From: Yoonia maritima
GTDB taxonomy: Bacteria; Pseudomonadota; Alphaproteobacteria; Rhodobacterales; Rhodobacteraceae
DNA length: 64,000 nt
NCBI RefSeq assembly: GCF_002933395.1
Contig: NZ_PKFN01000007.1
Location: 186,001-250,000 of the forward strand
Direction of reading: 5' to 3'
A model generated the notes under the pieces. The model had not been told where the DNA came from. It searched no databases and worked only from the letters and a program-made list of their open reading frames with translations. Made by a program: the position numbers and the translations under genes. Shown one piece after another: positions 9,416-20,445 of the stretch (positions are counted from its first letter, which is position 1; each line of letters starts with the position of its first letter).

Positions 9416-9697
9416 GGCCGTAGGTTCCTGTTTTGGCGACAGTGTTAGGCATATCGTCACACTGTCGTTGAGGAATTGTTTCAGCTTAACCCCTCAGGGT
9501 TTTGCTAATTATTTGATAATAAGAAATAATACACCTGCGTATCGCATCAGCGGCATGTTGCCTTTTTTCTTGTTTGGATCGGCGGAATGTGGCACAAAAA
9601 TGTCGATGGGGGTGTTGTGAGTGTGTCAAAACGCACTTTTTGAAAACATGCGTTCCCATAGTTGATGATTGACGATGTGAGTTTGGGGATAGTTGAG
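9416..9697. other. Intergenic region with an inverted repeat
   Basis: No gene is supported here. The region contains a perfect 9-bp inverted repeat, CGACAGTGT (9437-9445) and ACACTGTCG (9459-9467), separated by 13 nt, and a small AACCC-CTCA-GGGTT hairpin near 9489. The rest is AT-rich and probably carries the promoter of the membrane protein that follows. Confidence 0.5.
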
Positions 9698-10243
9698 ATG
9701 TTAAGTTATTTTTTAAATATTTTACGTTTGACAAAGGGGGAAAGGGCACTTGCAACCGCATACGCCGGAGTAAGCGCCACCTCTGCTGGAATTATGATGC
9801 TTGTTATGGCTGGTGTAAAAGGTGGGCAGCTTCAGTCCGTTTACCCGGTCGGATATGAAATTTGGATTATCATGGCTGGCGCGATAAGTGGGGCAGTTGC
9901 GCTTTACCTTACACGCGGCTGGATGGGGCTGTCAGGTGGTCTTGGGATTGTGCGGGCGTTGTTCGGGGGCTGTGCGACTGCGTTGATTGCGTCCTTGATT
10001 GGCGGCACTTTGATCGTTCCCGTTTATGGCACTTTTTTCGCACCAATCATGGTGGTCGCAGCCTTTGGCTTAAATCCTTGGCTGGCTGTCTCTTGGTTCG
10101 CGGTGATTTTAGCGGCGCACGGGTTGTTGATGCGCCGTATTGCAGAGCTACGCGAGGCGGCTCTTGCAGCTGATGATTCAGCGATTGGGCAGCTTAGCCC
10201 GATGTCACAGGCCAACCTATATCCAAAGCATAAACATTTATAG
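9698..10243 (+). CDS. Small integral membrane protein, unknown
   Basis: A 181-residue protein with about four hydrophobic helices (starting at AGIMMLVMAGV, WIIMAGAISGAVALYL, ATALIASLIGGTLIVPV and PWLAVSWFAVILAAHGLL) and a soluble charged tail. I do not recognise the family. The frame is open from 9662, but ATG 9698 is the better start: an upstream GGGGAT lies nearby and the membrane protein begins there. Codon use and a downstream terminator support a real gene. The function is unknown. Confidence 0.7.
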   Translation: MLSYFLNILRLTKGERALATAYAGVSATSAGIMMLVMAGVKGGQLQSVYPVGYEIWIIMAGAISGAVALYLTRGWMGLSGGLGIVRALFGGCATALIASLIGGTLIVPVYGTFFAPIMVVAAFGLNPWLAVSWFAVILAAHGLLMRRIAELREAALAADDSAIGQLSPMSQANLYPKHKHL

Positions 10244-10268
10244 AAATGATGAGTTGAATGAGACGCGT

Positions 10269-10297
10269 AAAAAGGGGCCAGTTGGCCCCTTTTTTTA
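10269..10297. terminator. Bidirectional terminator
   Basis: AAAAAGGGGCCA/TGGCCCCTTTTT inverted repeat with a 2-nt centre and long A/T flanks, between the convergent membrane-protein and J-domain genes. Confidence 0.92.
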
Positions 10298-10302
10298 TTT
10301 AA

Positions 10303-10938
10303 TCAGTCTTTATCGCGAAAGTGCTTGCTGACTTTGATTTGCTCCCAAGCCCAGACAACCTCTGACAGTTGTTCTTCTTGGCTTCGGTCGCCACCGTTCA
10401 TGTCCGGGTGGAGTACCTTGATCAGCGACTTATAGACTTTGCGAATTTGCGGTTTTGACCAGTTGTCATCCGCTTCTAAAATATCGACCGCGCGGCGTTC
10501 GGTTGGCGGCAATTTGCGGCCTTTCTTAGCGCCTTTGCCCGGATTGCGTGTTGCGTTTGCACCAAGCACCTGATGCGGATCTTCAATACCAAGGCGAGCC
10601 CAAGCACGTTCTTCGACGCTACGCTTCATTGGCTTGGTTGGACGTTCCCAGACGCGGTCTTGGGTCATCTGTGCCGCTAGTTCGGCCTCTGTGGTTGTTT
10701 CAAAGAAATTCCACTTGAGGTTATATTCACGGACGTGTTGTTGGCAGAACCATAGATAATCGTCCAAAATATCGGGCGATTTCGGCGCACGGAACTTTGC
10801 AGGTTCTTCGCAGCCTTCGTGTTCGCAAACGCGCTGGGATGTCTCGGACGCGCCGGACAAACCGCGACGACCGCGGGGGTTCTTTTTCTTAGAACTCGAC
10901 ACTGACATGTCGAAACCAAAGGGATCATCTTTTTTCAT
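10303..10938 (-). CDS. J-domain (DnaJ-like) protein with Cys/His motif
   Basis: A 211-residue cytoplasmic protein with a C-terminal J domain: the HPD tripeptide that stimulates DnaK is at 177-179 in KVLHPDMNGG. Its N-terminal half is not DnaJ-like. A CEHEGC motif (38-43) and WFCQQH (63-68) could bind zinc. The ATG at 10938 has GGTGAG 7 nt upstream; a GTG at 10950 is the alternative. In related Rhodobacteraceae this gene usually neighbours cobS and bolA (from memory); here the sigma/fasciclin/msrB block lies between it and cobS. Confidence 0.85.
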   Translation of the reverse strand: MKKDDPFGFDMSVSSSKKKNPRGRRGLSGASETSQRVCEHEGCEEPAKFRAPKSPDILDDYLWFCQQHVREYNLKWNFFETTTEAELAAQMTQDRVWERPTKPMKRSVEERAWARLGIEDPHQVLGANATRNPGKGAKKGRKLPPTERRAVDILEADDNWSKPQIRKVYKSLIKVLHPDMNGGDRSQEEQLSEVVWAWEQIKVSKHFRDKD

Positions 10939-11016
10939 GGTGCGTCTCACCTTTCCGACTCGGACAACAGACTTTAAACCCCACAGCGTGAGATTGAAGA
11001 GGGTAGAGGAAAAATA

Positions 11017-11268
11017 ATGGCCTTAGAGGCAGAAATTCGCACAGCATTGGCTACACTTTCACCAACTGTGCTTGAAGTGATTAACGAAAGTGCCATGCAT
11101 AGTGGACATGCTGGCGATGACGGGTCGGGCGAAAGCCACTGGCGGGTTGTTGTGAAGGCCGCGCAGTTGGACGATATGTCACGCATCGCCCGGCACCGGG
11201 CCATTCACGCCGCCCTAGGAAAAGATATCATCGGCCGCATTCATGCGTTGGCTATTGATATCCAATAA
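11017..11268 (+). CDS. BolA family protein
   Basis: An 83-residue BolA/IbaG-type protein with the family pattern: an N-terminal helix (LEAEIRTALATLSPTVLEV), HAGDDGSGESHWRVVV in the centre and RHRAIHAALG near the C-terminus. BolA proteins bind [2Fe-2S] clusters together with monothiol glutaredoxins and act in iron homeostasis and Fe-S trafficking. It is divergent from the J-domain gene and stops one base before the stop codon of the opposing DUF4177 gene. Confidence 0.92.
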   Translation: MALEAEIRTALATLSPTVLEVINESAMHSGHAGDDGSGESHWRVVVKAAQLDDMSRIARHRAIHAALGKDIIGRIHALAIDIQ

Positions 11269-11670
11269 CTATTCCGCAGCGACCTCTGACGAGGGCTTAG
11301 CCGGGGGTGTGACCTTTTTGGGTTCGACCTTTGGTTCTGCCTCGTCAGCGGGATTTTCAGCTTTGGGTGATTCAACCTTTGGCTCGGGCTTGGGCGCTGG
11401 GGTTGTAACAGCGGGCGCGGGTGTTTTCGGGCGCTGCGCTTTTTTTGCGCGACGGAACACCAACATATTTTGATAGACGGTTGTTTTGCCCATCAAGCCT
11501 TCGCGTTGTTCTGAAGGCAGTGTATCTGCACGCAGATAGTCCCAACCGTCACCAGCCATTTTGTTCATCACTGTTTCCAGCGCGATTGCAAAACGATCTT
11601 CGGCTGTTTTTGCGCCTTTGGCTTTTACACCGCGCGTAGGTGCCGGCACGACCATGTATTCGTATGACAT
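11269..11670 (-). CDS. DUF4177 domain protein with proline/lysine-rich tail
   Basis: A 133-residue protein. Residues 1-70 match the DUF4177 pattern (YEYMVVPAP, MAGDGWDYLRADTLP and YQNMLVFRR). The last 60 residues are a low-complexity tail rich in Pro, Lys, Glu and Ala, probably disordered. The ATG at 11670 follows AGGGGT; the frame opens 10 codons earlier without support. The role of DUF4177 is not established. It is convergent with bolA with no intervening bases. Confidence 0.78.
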   Translation of the reverse strand: MSYEYMVVPAPTRGVKAKGAKTAEDRFAIALETVMNKMAGDGWDYLRADTLPSEQREGLMGKTTVYQNMLVFRRAKKAQRPKTPAPAVTTPAPKPEPKVESPKAENPADEAEPKVEPKKVTPPAKPSSEVAAE

Positions 11671-11709
11671 TCCGTCACCCCTAATTTCCACCAACAGCAT
11701 ATAGCAATT

Positions 11710-11737
11710 ACGGTGCGCGATTCCAAGCGCGCACCGT
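11710..11737 (-). terminator. Hairpin downstream of gatB
   Basis: A perfect 10-bp stem, ACGGTGCGCG (11710-11719) and CGCGCACCGT (11728-11737), with an 8-nt loop, lies 16 bp past the gatB stop. There is no strong T run on either strand, so terminator function is likely but not certain. Confidence 0.5.
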
Positions 11738-11752
11738 GACGCATAAGTTGCT

Positions 11753-13267
11753 TTAAAGGCCGAGCTTTGCGGCGACCAATTTGTTGACGGCTGCCGGGTT
11801 TGCCTTGCCGCCTGTTGCTTTCATCACCTGACCAACGAACCAGCCTGACAGTTTAGGGTTGGCTTTGGCTTTTTCGACCTGCGCAGGGTTGGCGGCGATG
11901 ATCTCGTCCACGGCGGCTTCAATCGCGCCTGTGTCCGTGACCTGTTTCATACCTTCGGTTTCAACGATCTCTTCGGGATCGCGACCAGTTGTGTAGCAGA
12001 TCTCGAACACGTCTTTTGCAATTTTTCCTGAGATCACATCAGATTTGATTAGCGCAATGATTTGACCCAGTTGTGCAGCACTTACTGGGCTATCTTCGAT
12101 GCCCTTGTCTTCGTCTTTCTTCAGGCGGCCGAACAGTTCGTTGATGACCCAGTTTGCAGCCAATTTGCCGTCTTTGCCCTCCGCTACCTGTTCGAAGTAC
12201 TGGGCATTCGCAACTTCGGCAGTCAGCACAGAAGCATCGTAATCAGACAGCCCAAAATCTGCGATAAAGCGCGCTTTCTTGGCGTCGGGCAATTCTGGTA
12301 GGGATGCCGCGATATCATCGACCCAGGCCTGTTCAATTTCAAGAGGAAGCAGGTCGGGATCCGGGAAGTAGCGATAATCATGCGCTTCTTCCTTGGACCG
12401 CATTGAACGGGTTTCGTTTTTGTCTGGATCATACAGACGCGTTTCTTGCACGACGTCTTTGCCGTCTTCCAGCAAGGCAATTTGACGACGCGCCTCTACA
12501 TCAATCGCGGCTTGGATAAACCGGGTCGAGTTCATGTTCTTGATTTCACAACGGGTGCCAAGGTGGCTGAAATCTTGGGTCGCTTGATATTTCTCGTAAT
12601 CGCCAGGGCGGCAGATCGACACGTTGACGTCGGCACGCATGTTGCCGTTTTGCATGTTGCCGTCACAAGTGCCCAAGTACCGCAGGATTTGGCGCAGCTT
12701 TAGAACATATGCCGCGGCCTCTTCCGGGCCACGAATGTCCGGGCGGCTGACGATTTCCATCAGTGCAACGCCTGTACGGTTCAGGTCGACGAAAGACATG
12801 TTCGGGTCCATGTCGTGGATGGATTTACCAGCGTCTTGTTCTAGGTGAATGCGTTCGATCCGTACGTTACGCGCGGTTCCGTCACCCATTTCAACCAAGA
12901 CTTCGCCTTCGCCCACAATCGGGTGGTAAAGCTGCGAAATCTGATAGCCCTGCGGCAGGTCAGGGTAGAAATAGTTTTTGCGGTCAAAGGCAGACATCAG
13001 GTTGATTTCCGCCTTTAGCCCCAATCCGGTGCGCACAGCCTGTGCGACACATGCTTCGTTGATGACAGGCAACATGCCGGGCATACCTGCGTCCACAAAC
13101 GCAACGTTGCTGTTGGGCTCGGCCCCGAATTGCGTCGACGCACCCGAGAAAAGTTTTGCCTTGGTCGCGACCTGCGCGTGCACTTCCAGCCCGATCACAA
13201 GTTCCCAGTCTTCTTTGGCGCCTGCGATCACCTTTGGTGTCGGGGCTTCGTATGTCAGATCGAGCAT
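11753..13267 (-). CDS. gatB: Asp-tRNA(Asn)/Glu-tRNA(Gln) amidotransferase subunit B
   Basis: GatB (504 residues) is the kinase subunit of GatCAB, which converts Glu-tRNA(Gln) and/or Asp-tRNA(Asn) to the amidated forms. Recognisable segments are [10 protein letters not shown] near the N-terminus, [24 protein letters not shown]-like [21 protein letters not shown], and the C-terminal YqeY-like tRNA-binding domain. A frame open to 13324 includes 19 extra residues, but AAGGA just before the ATG at 13267 and family homology fix the start. gatA and gatC are not in the window. Confidence 0.97.
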   Translation of the reverse strand: MLDLTYEAPTPKVIAGAKEDWELVIGLEVHAQVATKAKLFSGASTQFGAEPNSNVAFVDAGMPGMLPVINEACVAQAVRTGLGLKAEINLMSAFDRKNYFYPDLPQGYQISQLYHPIVGEGEVLVEMGDGTARNVRIERIHLEQDAGKSIHDMDPNMSFVDLNRTGVALMEIVSRPDIRGPEEAAAYVLKLRQILRYLGTCDGNMQNGNMRADVNVSICRPGDYEKYQATQDFSHLGTRCEIKNMNSTRFIQAAIDVEARRQIALLEDGKDVVQETRLYDPDKNETRSMRSKEEAHDYRYFPDPDLLPLEIEQAWVDDIAASLPELPDAKKARFIADFGLSDYDASVLTAEVANAQYFEQVAEGKDGKLAANWVINELFGRLKKDEDKGIEDSPVSAAQLGQIIALIKSDVISGKIAKDVFEICYTTGRDPEEIVETEGMKQVTDTGAIEAAVDEIIAANPAQVEKAKANPKLSGWFVGQVMKATGGKANPAAVNKLVAAKLGL

Positions 13268-13329
13268 CTGCGCATCCTTTGTATTGTTTGGCTGCTGTCT
13301 AAAAGAACCTGCAGCCAGCTTCAAGTGAA

Positions 13330-15882
13330 TCAGCCTAAGATACGCGTGACCATTTCCGTGGTATCACGCGACAGGTTTGATGTGTCTGCGATGCGCTGCA
13401 ATGCCCTGCGCATTTTTGATTGCCGATCCGCATCATAGCGTTTCCACGTGTCAAAGGATGTGCTCATCCTTGCGGTGGTTTGCGGGTTCAGTGCGTCAAG
13501 CTTGATAAGCCAGTCCGCTAACAGTTCGTAGGCCTGACCGGATGGATCGTGGAAGCCCGCAGTGTTACCTTTAAGCGCCCCAAACACAGCGCGGAACCGG
13601 TTTGGGTTCTTCATGGTGAATGCTGGGTGCTCGGTCAGTTTGGCTGCGACTTTCGCTGCATCCTCTGGCGCGGCGCAGCTGACCTGTAGGCCAAACCACT
13701 TGTCCATAACCAGACGATCATGATGCCACCGTTGTTCAAACGCCGCCAGTTCATTCGCGCCTTTACCGATTTTCAACAATGATGCCAGCGCCGCGAGCTG
13801 CTGGGTCATGTTGTCGGCATTGGCATATTGTTGCGAGGCTTGTTTGCCACCGTCCAGTTTCGACATCAGTGACAGCATCCGGTTGCCAAGTGACCGTTTG
13901 CCCGCCGAAATTGCGTCAGGCGTATAGGCACCTGTAACCGTCATGTCCGCATAGATGCGGGGCAGGGTGTCTTGCAGGTGCTGTGCGATGTGCAGCGTCA
14001 GCGCCTCGTGTGCGCGATAGATCGCTGTGGGGTCAGGTGTTTCGCCCGCATCGACCAGCGCTTGCGCCGTGTCGTCTTGGCTTGGCAATGAAAGGGCCAA
14101 TGCGCGGAAGGCTGGATCAAGGCTGTCGTCACGTAGGAGTGCCAGCAACCCGTCTAAGTAGGCCGTATCAGGTGCCGCGTCTTCGCGAACCATTTGAAGC
14201 AGTACATCTTGGGCCAGTGTTCGGCCTGCTTCCCAGCGATTGAATGGGTCCGTATCATGTGCCAGCAGGAACGCACGTTCGGCGTTGGTTTGGTCGTGCT
14301 CTAGGATGATTGGGGCGGAAAACCCGCGCAAGATGGACGGGACTGGTTTGCTGGCCAATCCATCGAAAGTGAAGGTTTGCGACGCTTCGGTTAGTTCTAG
14401 GATGCGTGTCGGAACGATTTCGTCACCGTTATCGTTCAAAAGGCCCACGGCGACAGGGATGACCATCGGCGTCTTTTCATCTTGGTCCGGTGTGGCTGGC
14501 GTTTGCTGTGAAAGCGTCAACGAGTACGCGCCATCTGCATAGCTGTCAGTGACAGAAACACGCGGTGTCCCGGCTTGCGAATACCATTTCGCAAACTGAC
14601 TCAGGTCGCGGCCGGTTGCGTCTTCGAACACCTGTAGCCAATCTTCGATCGTGGCGGCATCGCCATCGTGACGGTCAAAGTAAAGATCGAGGGCCTTCTT
14701 ATACCCTTCGTCACCAACTAGCCGTTTGAGCATGCCGATAATCTCGGCACCTTTTTCATAGACAGTCACGGTGTAGAAGTTGTTAATCTCGACAAAGCTT
14801 TCTGGCCGCACTGGGTGGGCAAGCGGGCCGTTATCTTCGCGGAACTGATGCGCACGCAGAACAACGGCATCGTCGATCCGTTTCACTGCTTGGCTACGCA
14901 TATCACCGGTGAACTGCTGATCGCGGAATACAGTCAGCCCTTCTTTTAGGCATAGCTGGAACCAATCGCGGCAGGTAATCCGGTTGCCTGTCCAGTTGTG
15001 GAAATACTCGTGCGCGATGATCGCTTCGATCCGTTCAAAGTTCGCGTCAGTCGATGTTTCCGGGCTGGCCAAAACAGCGGAAGAGTTGAAAATATTCAAA
15101 CCCTTGTTTTCCATCGCCCCCATGTTGAAGTCATCAACAGCAACAATGTTGAAGATATCCAAGTCGTATTCACGACCGTAAACGTCTTCGTCCCACTTCA
15201 TCGACTTCTTCAGCGCCTCCATCCCGAAGGCACATTTTTGTTCGTCATCACCGGGACGGACCCAGATGTTCAGTTCAACATCTTTGCCGGACATGGTGCT
15301 GAAGCGATCAGGGTGGTTCACAAGATCGCCACCGACAAGTGCAAACAGATAGGCGGGTTTGGGCCATGGATCATGCCATTCGGCCCAACCGTCGCCCTTG
15401 GCCGCCGGATTGCCGTTGGATAGCAATACAGGCAGGTCGCTTTCGATGCGGACGGTAAAGACTGACATGACATCAGGGCGGTCAGGGTAGTAGGTAATCT
15501 TACGGAACCCTTCGGCCTCGCATTGGGTGCAGTACATGCCGTTCGACATATAAAGGCCTTCAAGCGCGGTGTTGGTTTCGGGGCTGATTTCGACCTCTGC
15601 CTCGAACACAAACGGTGCATTGGGTACTGTGTGCGTCAGCCCGGTCGCGGTGACCTCTGGGGTGATCGACACGCCGTCGATGGACGCTGAGATTAGCTTG
15701 AGCTGTTCACCGTGCAAAAAGAAGTCGCGCGACTGCGCATCTGGGTTCGGGCGAAACGCGATGCGGGATAAGACGCGTGTCGCCGTTGGTGCCAGCTTGA
15801 AGGTCAATTCGACGCTGTCCACCAGATAGGCGGGCGGCGTGTAGTCTTTGAGGTATATCTTTTGCGGTGCAGCGGTTTGCAT
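13330..15882 (-). CDS. pepN: Aminopeptidase N (M1)
   Basis: An 850-residue zinc aminopeptidase of the E. coli PepN type, which clears N-terminal residues from peptides in the cytoplasm. The exopeptidase motif GAMEN and the zinc motif HEYFH, with the third ligand E 18 residues downstream in CLKEG, are intact. The C-terminal DUF3458 superhelical domains follow, giving the family length. The frame runs 43 codons upstream of the ATG at 15882, but AAGGA precedes this ATG and homology begins at QKIYLKDY. It is divergent from malate synthase. Confidence 0.97.
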   Translation of the reverse strand: MQTAAPQKIYLKDYTPPAYLVDSVELTFKLAPTATRVLSRIAFRPNPDAQSRDFFLHGEQLKLISASIDGVSITPEVTATGLTHTVPNAPFVFEAEVEISPETNTALEGLYMSNGMYCTQCEAEGFRKITYYPDRPDVMSVFTVRIESDLPVLLSNGNPAAKGDGWAEWHDPWPKPAYLFALVGGDLVNHPDRFSTMSGKDVELNIWVRPGDDEQKCAFGMEALKKSMKWDEDVYGREYDLDIFNIVAVDDFNMGAMENKGLNIFNSSAVLASPETSTDANFERIEAIIAHEYFHNWTGNRITCRDWFQLCLKEGLTVFRDQQFTGDMRSQAVKRIDDAVVLRAHQFREDNGPLAHPVRPESFVEINNFYTVTVYEKGAEIIGMLKRLVGDEGYKKALDLYFDRHDGDAATIEDWLQVFEDATGRDLSQFAKWYSQAGTPRVSVTDSYADGAYSLTLSQQTPATPDQDEKTPMVIPVAVGLLNDNGDEIVPTRILELTEASQTFTFDGLASKPVPSILRGFSAPIILEHDQTNAERAFLLAHDTDPFNRWEAGRTLAQDVLLQMVREDAAPDTAYLDGLLALLRDDSLDPAFRALALSLPSQDDTAQALVDAGETPDPTAIYRAHEALTLHIAQHLQDTLPRIYADMTVTGAYTPDAISAGKRSLGNRMLSLMSKLDGGKQASQQYANADNMTQQLAALASLLKIGKGANELAAFEQRWHHDRLVMDKWFGLQVSCAAPEDAAKVAAKLTEHPAFTMKNPNRFRAVFGALKGNTAGFHDPSGQAYELLADWLIKLDALNPQTTARMSTSFDTWKRYDADRQSKMRRALQRIADTSNLSRDTTEMVTRILG

Positions 15883-16106
15883 GGGGATTTCCTTGTTCTT
15901 TGCGCAAACGTTATGCTTGTGTCCGACCCGCTGCAACCGGCGTTGGGGCGCGATTGCCTTGTGTTTGAAATAGGTGCTGCTGGGATGTGCGAAGAATTGG
16001 TAAAAAAACATTACCGCGTTTGTTGCCTATCGGAAACTTCTGTTCTAACCCTATCGGAATATGCAACGTTGTCGCCACTGGCTGGCTGAGCAAAAGGGGA
16101 GATGTC

Positions 16107-18233
16107 ATGACAGAACGGGTCGAGAAGCACGGATTGCAGGTCGCAACTGAACTTGCGCAATTCATTGATGAAAAGGCGCTTGTCGGAACTGGCGTAAGTG
16201 CTGATGCGTTTTGGAAAGGCTTTGCTGATCTTGTCACCGAGATGGGTCCACGTGGCCGTGACCTGCTGCAAAAGCGGGAAAACATCCAAGCCGCCGTCGA
16301 TGACTGGCACGTTGCGAACCGCGGCAAGCCGCATGATGCGGTCGCCTATCAAGCATTTTTGCAAGAACTAGGGTATCTGGTTCCCGAAGGCCCAGAATTC
16401 GCCATTGAAACTGCCAGTGTTGATCCCGAAATCGCAACAGTGCCAGGCCCGCAGCTGGTTGTGCCCATCACAAACGCCCGTTTTGCATTGAACGCGGCCA
16501 ATGCGCGTTGGGGCAGCCTTTATGATGCGCTTTATGGCACTGATGCGCTGGGCGATTTGCCAGCAGGTAAGGGCTATGATGCTGAACGCGGCGCACGCGT
16601 TATTGCGTGGGGGCGGGCGCATCTGGATAAGGTAGCACCGCTCGCGGACGGTTCATGGGCCGATATTGCAGGCGTGAGTGTTTCCGGTGGTGTCCTAACG
16701 CCAGCCTTGAAAGACCCAAGCCAGTTCGCAGGTCATAACGCCGATGCAGAGGTTTTCCTGCGCGCGAACGGTTTGCTGATCAAGATAGTAGTTGACGCAT
16801 CTAGCACGATTGGCGCGACAGACGCGGCTGGCATTTCTGACATTGTCTTGGAATCTGCATTGTCGACGATCATGGATTGCGAAGACTCGGTCGCCGCAGT
16901 GGATGCCGAAGACAAGGTGGTTGCCTATACCAACTGGCTTGGTCTGATGCGCGGCGATCTGGAAGAAGAGGTTAGTAAGGGCGGCAAGACATTTACACGC
17001 AAGCTGAACCCAGATGTGACCTATACTGCGCCAGATGGTTCAGCGCAGGTACACAAGGGCCGGTCACTGATGTTGGTCCGTAACGTGGGCCACCTGATGA
17101 CCAACCCTGCGATTTTGGATGCGGATGGCGAAGAAGTCGGCGAAGGCCTGATGGACGCGATGTGCACCACACTGATTGCGATGCATGATTTGCAGCGTGA
17201 TGGTGGCAACTCACTTCATGGCTCTGTCTATGTCGTGAAGCCCAAGATGCATGGCCCCGAAGAAGTCAGCTTTGCCTGCGAAATCTTTGATCGGGTCGAA
17301 GCTGCGCTGGGCCTGCCTGCGAACACAGTTAAGCTGGGTATCATGGACGAAGAACGCCGCACGTCGGTGAACCTTAAAGAATGTATCCGTGCGGCGAAAA
17401 CGCGGGTGGCCTTTATCAATACTGGATTCCTTGATCGCACAGGCGATGAAATTCACACCAGCATGGAAGCTGGTCCAATGATCCCAAAGGGCGAAATGAA
17501 AGACAGCGCTTGGATCAAATCCTACGAAGACCGGAACGTGGATATCGGTTTGGCTTGCGGCTTGCAGGGCAAGGCGCAAATCGGCAAAGGGATGTGGGCG
17601 ATGCCCGACAAGATGGCTGATATGTTGGTCGCTAAGGTTGGGCACCCGATGTCTGGTGCGAACTGCGCGTGGGTGCCGTCACCAACAGCTGCGACACTGC
17701 ACGCGACGCATTACCATGCCATCGACGTGATCGCGCGTCAGGATGAGATTAAGGCCGGCGGTGCGCGTGGCACGCTTGATGACCTGCTAAGCATTCCGGT
17801 CGCAACAAACCCGAATTGGTCCGATGACGTGATCACGCTTGAGCTCGAAAACAACGCGCAGGGTATTCTTGGATATGTTGTGCGCTGGATTGATCAGGGC
17901 GTCGGCTGTTCCAAAGTGCCTGACATCCACGATGTTGGCCTGATGGAAGACCGCGCGACTTGCCGGATTTCCAGCCAAGCGCTTGCCAACTGGCTGCACC
18001 ATGATGTCGTGTCTGAGGCGCAAGTGATGGATGCGATGCGCAAGATGGCGGCTGTTGTGGACGGCCAGAACGCGAATGACCCGGCTTATCGCCCAATGGC
18101 ACCAAATTTCGATGGTATCGCCTTTCAGGCGGCCTGCGATCTGGTATTCAAAGGCCGTATCCAGCCATCAGGCTATACCGAACCCGTGCTGCACCAGCGT
18201 CGTCTGGAACTTAAGGCGCAGCGCAACCATTAA
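16107..18233 (+). CDS. glcB: Malate synthase G
   Basis: A 708-residue monomeric malate synthase G that condenses glyoxylate with acetyl-CoA to malate, feeding two-carbon substrates into central metabolism. Typical segments are [15 protein letters not shown] (active-site acidic cluster), [16 protein letters not shown], and MHGPEEV followed by [20 protein letters not shown] ribosome binding site sits just before the ATG at 16107; the upstream open frame overlaps the pepN promoter region and is not used. The GlcG-like gene follows after 39 bp on the same strand, as in glycolate utilisation loci. Confidence 0.97.
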   Translation: MTERVEKHGLQVATELAQFIDEKALVGTGVSADAFWKGFADLVTEMGPRGRDLLQKRENIQAAVDDWHVANRGKPHDAVAYQAFLQELGYLVPEGPEFAIETASVDPEIATVPGPQLVVPITNARFALNAANARWGSLYDALYGTDALGDLPAGKGYDAERGARVIAWGRAHLDKVAPLADGSWADIAGVSVSGGVLTPALKDPSQFAGHNADAEVFLRANGLLIKIVVDASSTIGATDAAGISDIVLESALSTIMDCEDSVAAVDAEDKVVAYTNWLGLMRGDLEEEVSKGGKTFTRKLNPDVTYTAPDGSAQVHKGRSLMLVRNVGHLMTNPAILDADGEEVGEGLMDAMCTTLIAMHDLQRDGGNSLHGSVYVVKPKMHGPEEVSFACEIFDRVEAALGLPANTVKLGIMDEERRTSVNLKECIRAAKTRVAFINTGFLDRTGDEIHTSMEAGPMIPKGEMKDSAWIKSYEDRNVDIGLACGLQGKAQIGKGMWAMPDKMADMLVAKVGHPMSGANCAWVPSPTAATLHATHYHAIDVIARQDEIKAGGARGTLDDLLSIPVATNPNWSDDVITLELENNAQGILGYVVRWIDQGVGCSKVPDIHDVGLMEDRATCRISSQALANWLHHDVVSEAQVMDAMRKMAAVVDGQNANDPAYRPMAPNFDGIAFQAACDLVFKGRIQPSGYTEPVLHQRRLELKAQRNH

Positions 18234-18272
18234 CGCGGGTGGATTAAAATCCACCCTACGAGGAGACCACAG

Positions 18273-18701
18273 ATGGCAGAGATTTCAGCGAGCAAAGCAC
18301 GTACGATTATTCGTAAGGCAATGGCCAAGGGCGACGAAATGGGGTTCAAACCACTTTCTGTTGTTGTCTTAGATGCAGGCGGGCATGTGAAAGCGTTTGA
18401 ACGCGCTGATGGTGCGGCACCGGGTCGTTTCGGTATCGCACATGGTAAAGCCTATGGAGCAATCATGCTGGGTATGGCGGGCACCGCGCAGATGGCACGT
18501 GCCGAGCAGCAGGCCTATTTCATGGCTGCCGTGAACGGCGTTTATGGTGGTCAGGTTGTTCCTGTTCCGGGCGGCGTTTTGGTGCATGACAAGCGTGGCG
18601 CAGTTATCGGCGCTGTTGGCGTGACAGGCGACACATCCGACAATGACGTGATTGCTGCGATGGCTGGCCTTGAGGGTGCAGGGTTAACCGGCGAAGCATA
18701 A
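18273..18701 (+). CDS. GlcG/HbpS family (DUF336) protein
   Basis: A 142-residue protein of the GlcG/HbpS family, with the DAGGHVKAFERADGA motif and the C-terminal GAVIGAVGVTGDTSDNDVIAA glycine-rich segment. Members include haem-binding HbpS and GlcG, which is encoded with glycolate oxidase and malate synthase in E. coli; the biochemical role of GlcG is unsettled. AGGAG precedes the ATG. The 39-bp gap to glcB indicates co-transcription. No signal peptide is present. Confidence 0.87.
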   Translation: MAEISASKARTIIRKAMAKGDEMGFKPLSVVVLDAGGHVKAFERADGAAPGRFGIAHGKAYGAIMLGMAGTAQMARAEQQAYFMAAVNGVYGGQVVPVPGGVLVHDKRGAVIGAVGVTGDTSDNDVIAAMAGLEGAGLTGEA

Positions 18702-18725
18702 CCAAGCCGTATTGCTAACTATTTT

Positions 18726-18757
18726 GGCCGCGTCTTTGCAAAAGGGCGCGGCTTTGT
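18726..18757 (+). terminator. Terminator after glcB-glcG-like unit
   Basis: GCCGCG (18727-18732) pairs with CGCGGC (18747-18752), extended inside by CTTT/AAAG pairing, followed by TTTG. The T run is short. Confidence 0.65.
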
Positions 18758-18882
18758 TCAATTTGATTATGGGTGCTGCACGGATGTGCTGTGCATTCTA
18801 GACGTGAGGGCTGTGCAGTTACGATATCTTTTGTTCGTGTCCGATCGGCGCTAAACAAAGATATACAAAAGGACATAGCGTT

Positions 18883-19647
18883 ATGAAGCCAGTCATTGGT
18901 ATCATTGGAAATAGCCACCTCATTAACGACGAATACCCGGCATTTGCTGCTGGAGAAATGAACGTCCGCGCGGTTGCGGATGTATCGGATGCGTTACCCT
19001 TGATTGTGCCGACTGGGGCTGGGACGGTCTGTGTGCAGTCGCTCATGGAGCGGTGCGATGGCTTTTTGTTCACAGGCGGCCGTCCAAACGTGCACCCTGA
19101 AGAATACGGTGAGAAAGCAACCGAAGCGCATGGCGCATTTGATCGTGAACGCGATGGGATTGCATTACCACTGATCCGGGCTTGTGTGATGCGTGGTCAG
19201 CCGATTTTAGGCATTTGTCGCGGCTTTCAAGAGGTGAACGTCGCCATGGGCGGTACGCTTTACCCTGAAATTCGCGATCTGCCGGGGCGCGATAACCACC
19301 GCATGCCCCCTGATGGCACGTTAGAGGAAAAATTTGCACTGCGTCACAAAGTGACCTTCAGCAAAGATGGCCCGTTTCAAGCCATGATGGGTGCCCAAGA
19401 GGTGATGACCAATACGCTTCACGGGCAGGGGATTAAGACGCCGGGAACACGTATTGTGATTGATGGCTATGCGCCTGACGGTACGCCAGAGGCGATTTAT
19501 ATCGCTGATGCACCCGGTTTTACGATGTCCGTACAGTGGCACCCTGAATGGAACGCTGGCGACGATCCTGTATCCCGGCCCTTGTTTCAGGCGTTTGGTG
19601 CCGCGTGTCGCGATTGGGCAGCAGGCGGGATGCGTAAAAGCGCCTAA
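18883..19647 (+). CDS. Gamma-glutamyl-gamma-aminobutyrate hydrolase family protein (PuuD-like)
   Basis: A 254-residue class I glutamine-amidotransferase-fold hydrolase. The nucleophile is C112 in LGICRGFQ; the His-Glu pair is in QWHPEWN near the C-terminus; LFTGGRPNVHPEEY matches the PuuD-type loop. The family cleaves gamma-glutamyl amides, as in putrescine degradation. No other puu genes are near, so the substrate is uncertain. The upstream gene ends with a terminator, so this probably has its own promoter in the 180-bp gap. Confidence 0.88.
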   Translation: MKPVIGIIGNSHLINDEYPAFAAGEMNVRAVADVSDALPLIVPTGAGTVCVQSLMERCDGFLFTGGRPNVHPEEYGEKATEAHGAFDRERDGIALPLIRACVMRGQPILGICRGFQEVNVAMGGTLYPEIRDLPGRDNHRMPPDGTLEEKFALRHKVTFSKDGPFQAMMGAQEVMTNTLHGQGIKTPGTRIVIDGYAPDGTPEAIYIADAPGFTMSVQWHPEWNAGDDPVSRPLFQAFGAACRDWAAGGMRKSA

Positions 19648-19709
19648 GCTGTCTTGCCTCGCACGGGGTTTTTCGGCATCACTTCCGTAAACGTTTTAGG
19701 AGGTGAAGC

Positions 19710-20396
19710 ATGAAACGGTCCCGGATCAACGATATTATGGCTGAGGCGGATGATATGATCCGCTCATATGGGTTCACTTTGCCGCCTTGGGCGTATTGGA
19801 CACCTGAAGAATTCAAAGAACGCGCAGGTGAGGCCAAAGCCGTGATCGAGGCGCGCAATGGCTGGGACATCACGGATTACGGCGCTGGTCGATATGAGGA
19901 AATGGGCCTGTTTTTGTTCACGTTGCGCAACGGCCGTTTGGCTGATCTGCAGCGCGGTGGCGGGATGTGTTATGCAGAGAAACTTTTGATTTCTAAGCAA
20001 GACCAGCTTTCTCCGATGCACACACATGTCATCAAAGCCGAAGACATTATTAACCGCGGTGGCGCCACGTTGGTTATTGAGCTGTTTGGTTCTGATGCTG
20101 ACGGAAATTTTGACGAAACCAAAGGCGGGACAGTGTTCTGTGATGGTATTCGCCGCGACTATGCACCGGGCGAAAAGATCAGCTTTGCCCCCGGTGAAAG
20201 CGTCACATTGATGCCCGGCGATTGGCATGCGTTTTGGGGCGAGGGCGGCGATGTGTTGATTGGCGAAGTCTCGACCGTTAACGATGACGAGACTGACAAT
20301 ATCTTCCGTGAACCGATCGGCCGCTTTGCAGACATCGAAGAAGATGTTGCGCCAACCCATCTATTGGTCAGCGACTACAAGGCGTGGCTGTCGTAA
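19710..20396 (+). CDS. D-lyxose/D-mannose isomerase family cupin
   Basis: A 228-residue cupin-fold sugar isomerase of the D-lyxose ketol-isomerase family. The metal ligands are likely the histidines in MHTHVIKAEDI, an acidic residue, and the histidine of MPGDWHAFW. AGGAGG 6 nt upstream of the ATG at 19710 is a near-consensus ribosome binding site. It lies 62 bp after the PuuD-like gene, possibly as a second cistron. The physiological sugar cannot be told from sequence. Confidence 0.85.
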   Translation: MKRSRINDIMAEADDMIRSYGFTLPPWAYWTPEEFKERAGEAKAVIEARNGWDITDYGAGRYEEMGLFLFTLRNGRLADLQRGGGMCYAEKLLISKQDQLSPMHTHVIKAEDIINRGGATLVIELFGSDADGNFDETKGGTVFCDGIRRDYAPGEKISFAPGESVTLMPGDWHAFWGEGGDVLIGEVSTVNDDETDNIFREPIGRFADIEEDVAPTHLLVSDYKAWLS

Positions 20397-20445
20397 ATGA
20401 TCGCGCATTCTTGACACCAGTGCGTAGTCGGTTCAACGCTGCCAC

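Noticed and set aside
11710-11737. Hairpin considered as part of a tRNA
   Set aside because: No acceptor, anticodon or T arms can be placed; it is a simple stem next to gatB.
12978-13328. Plus-strand frame over the gatB start
   Set aside because: It is antisense to a strongly conserved gene and shows no independent features.
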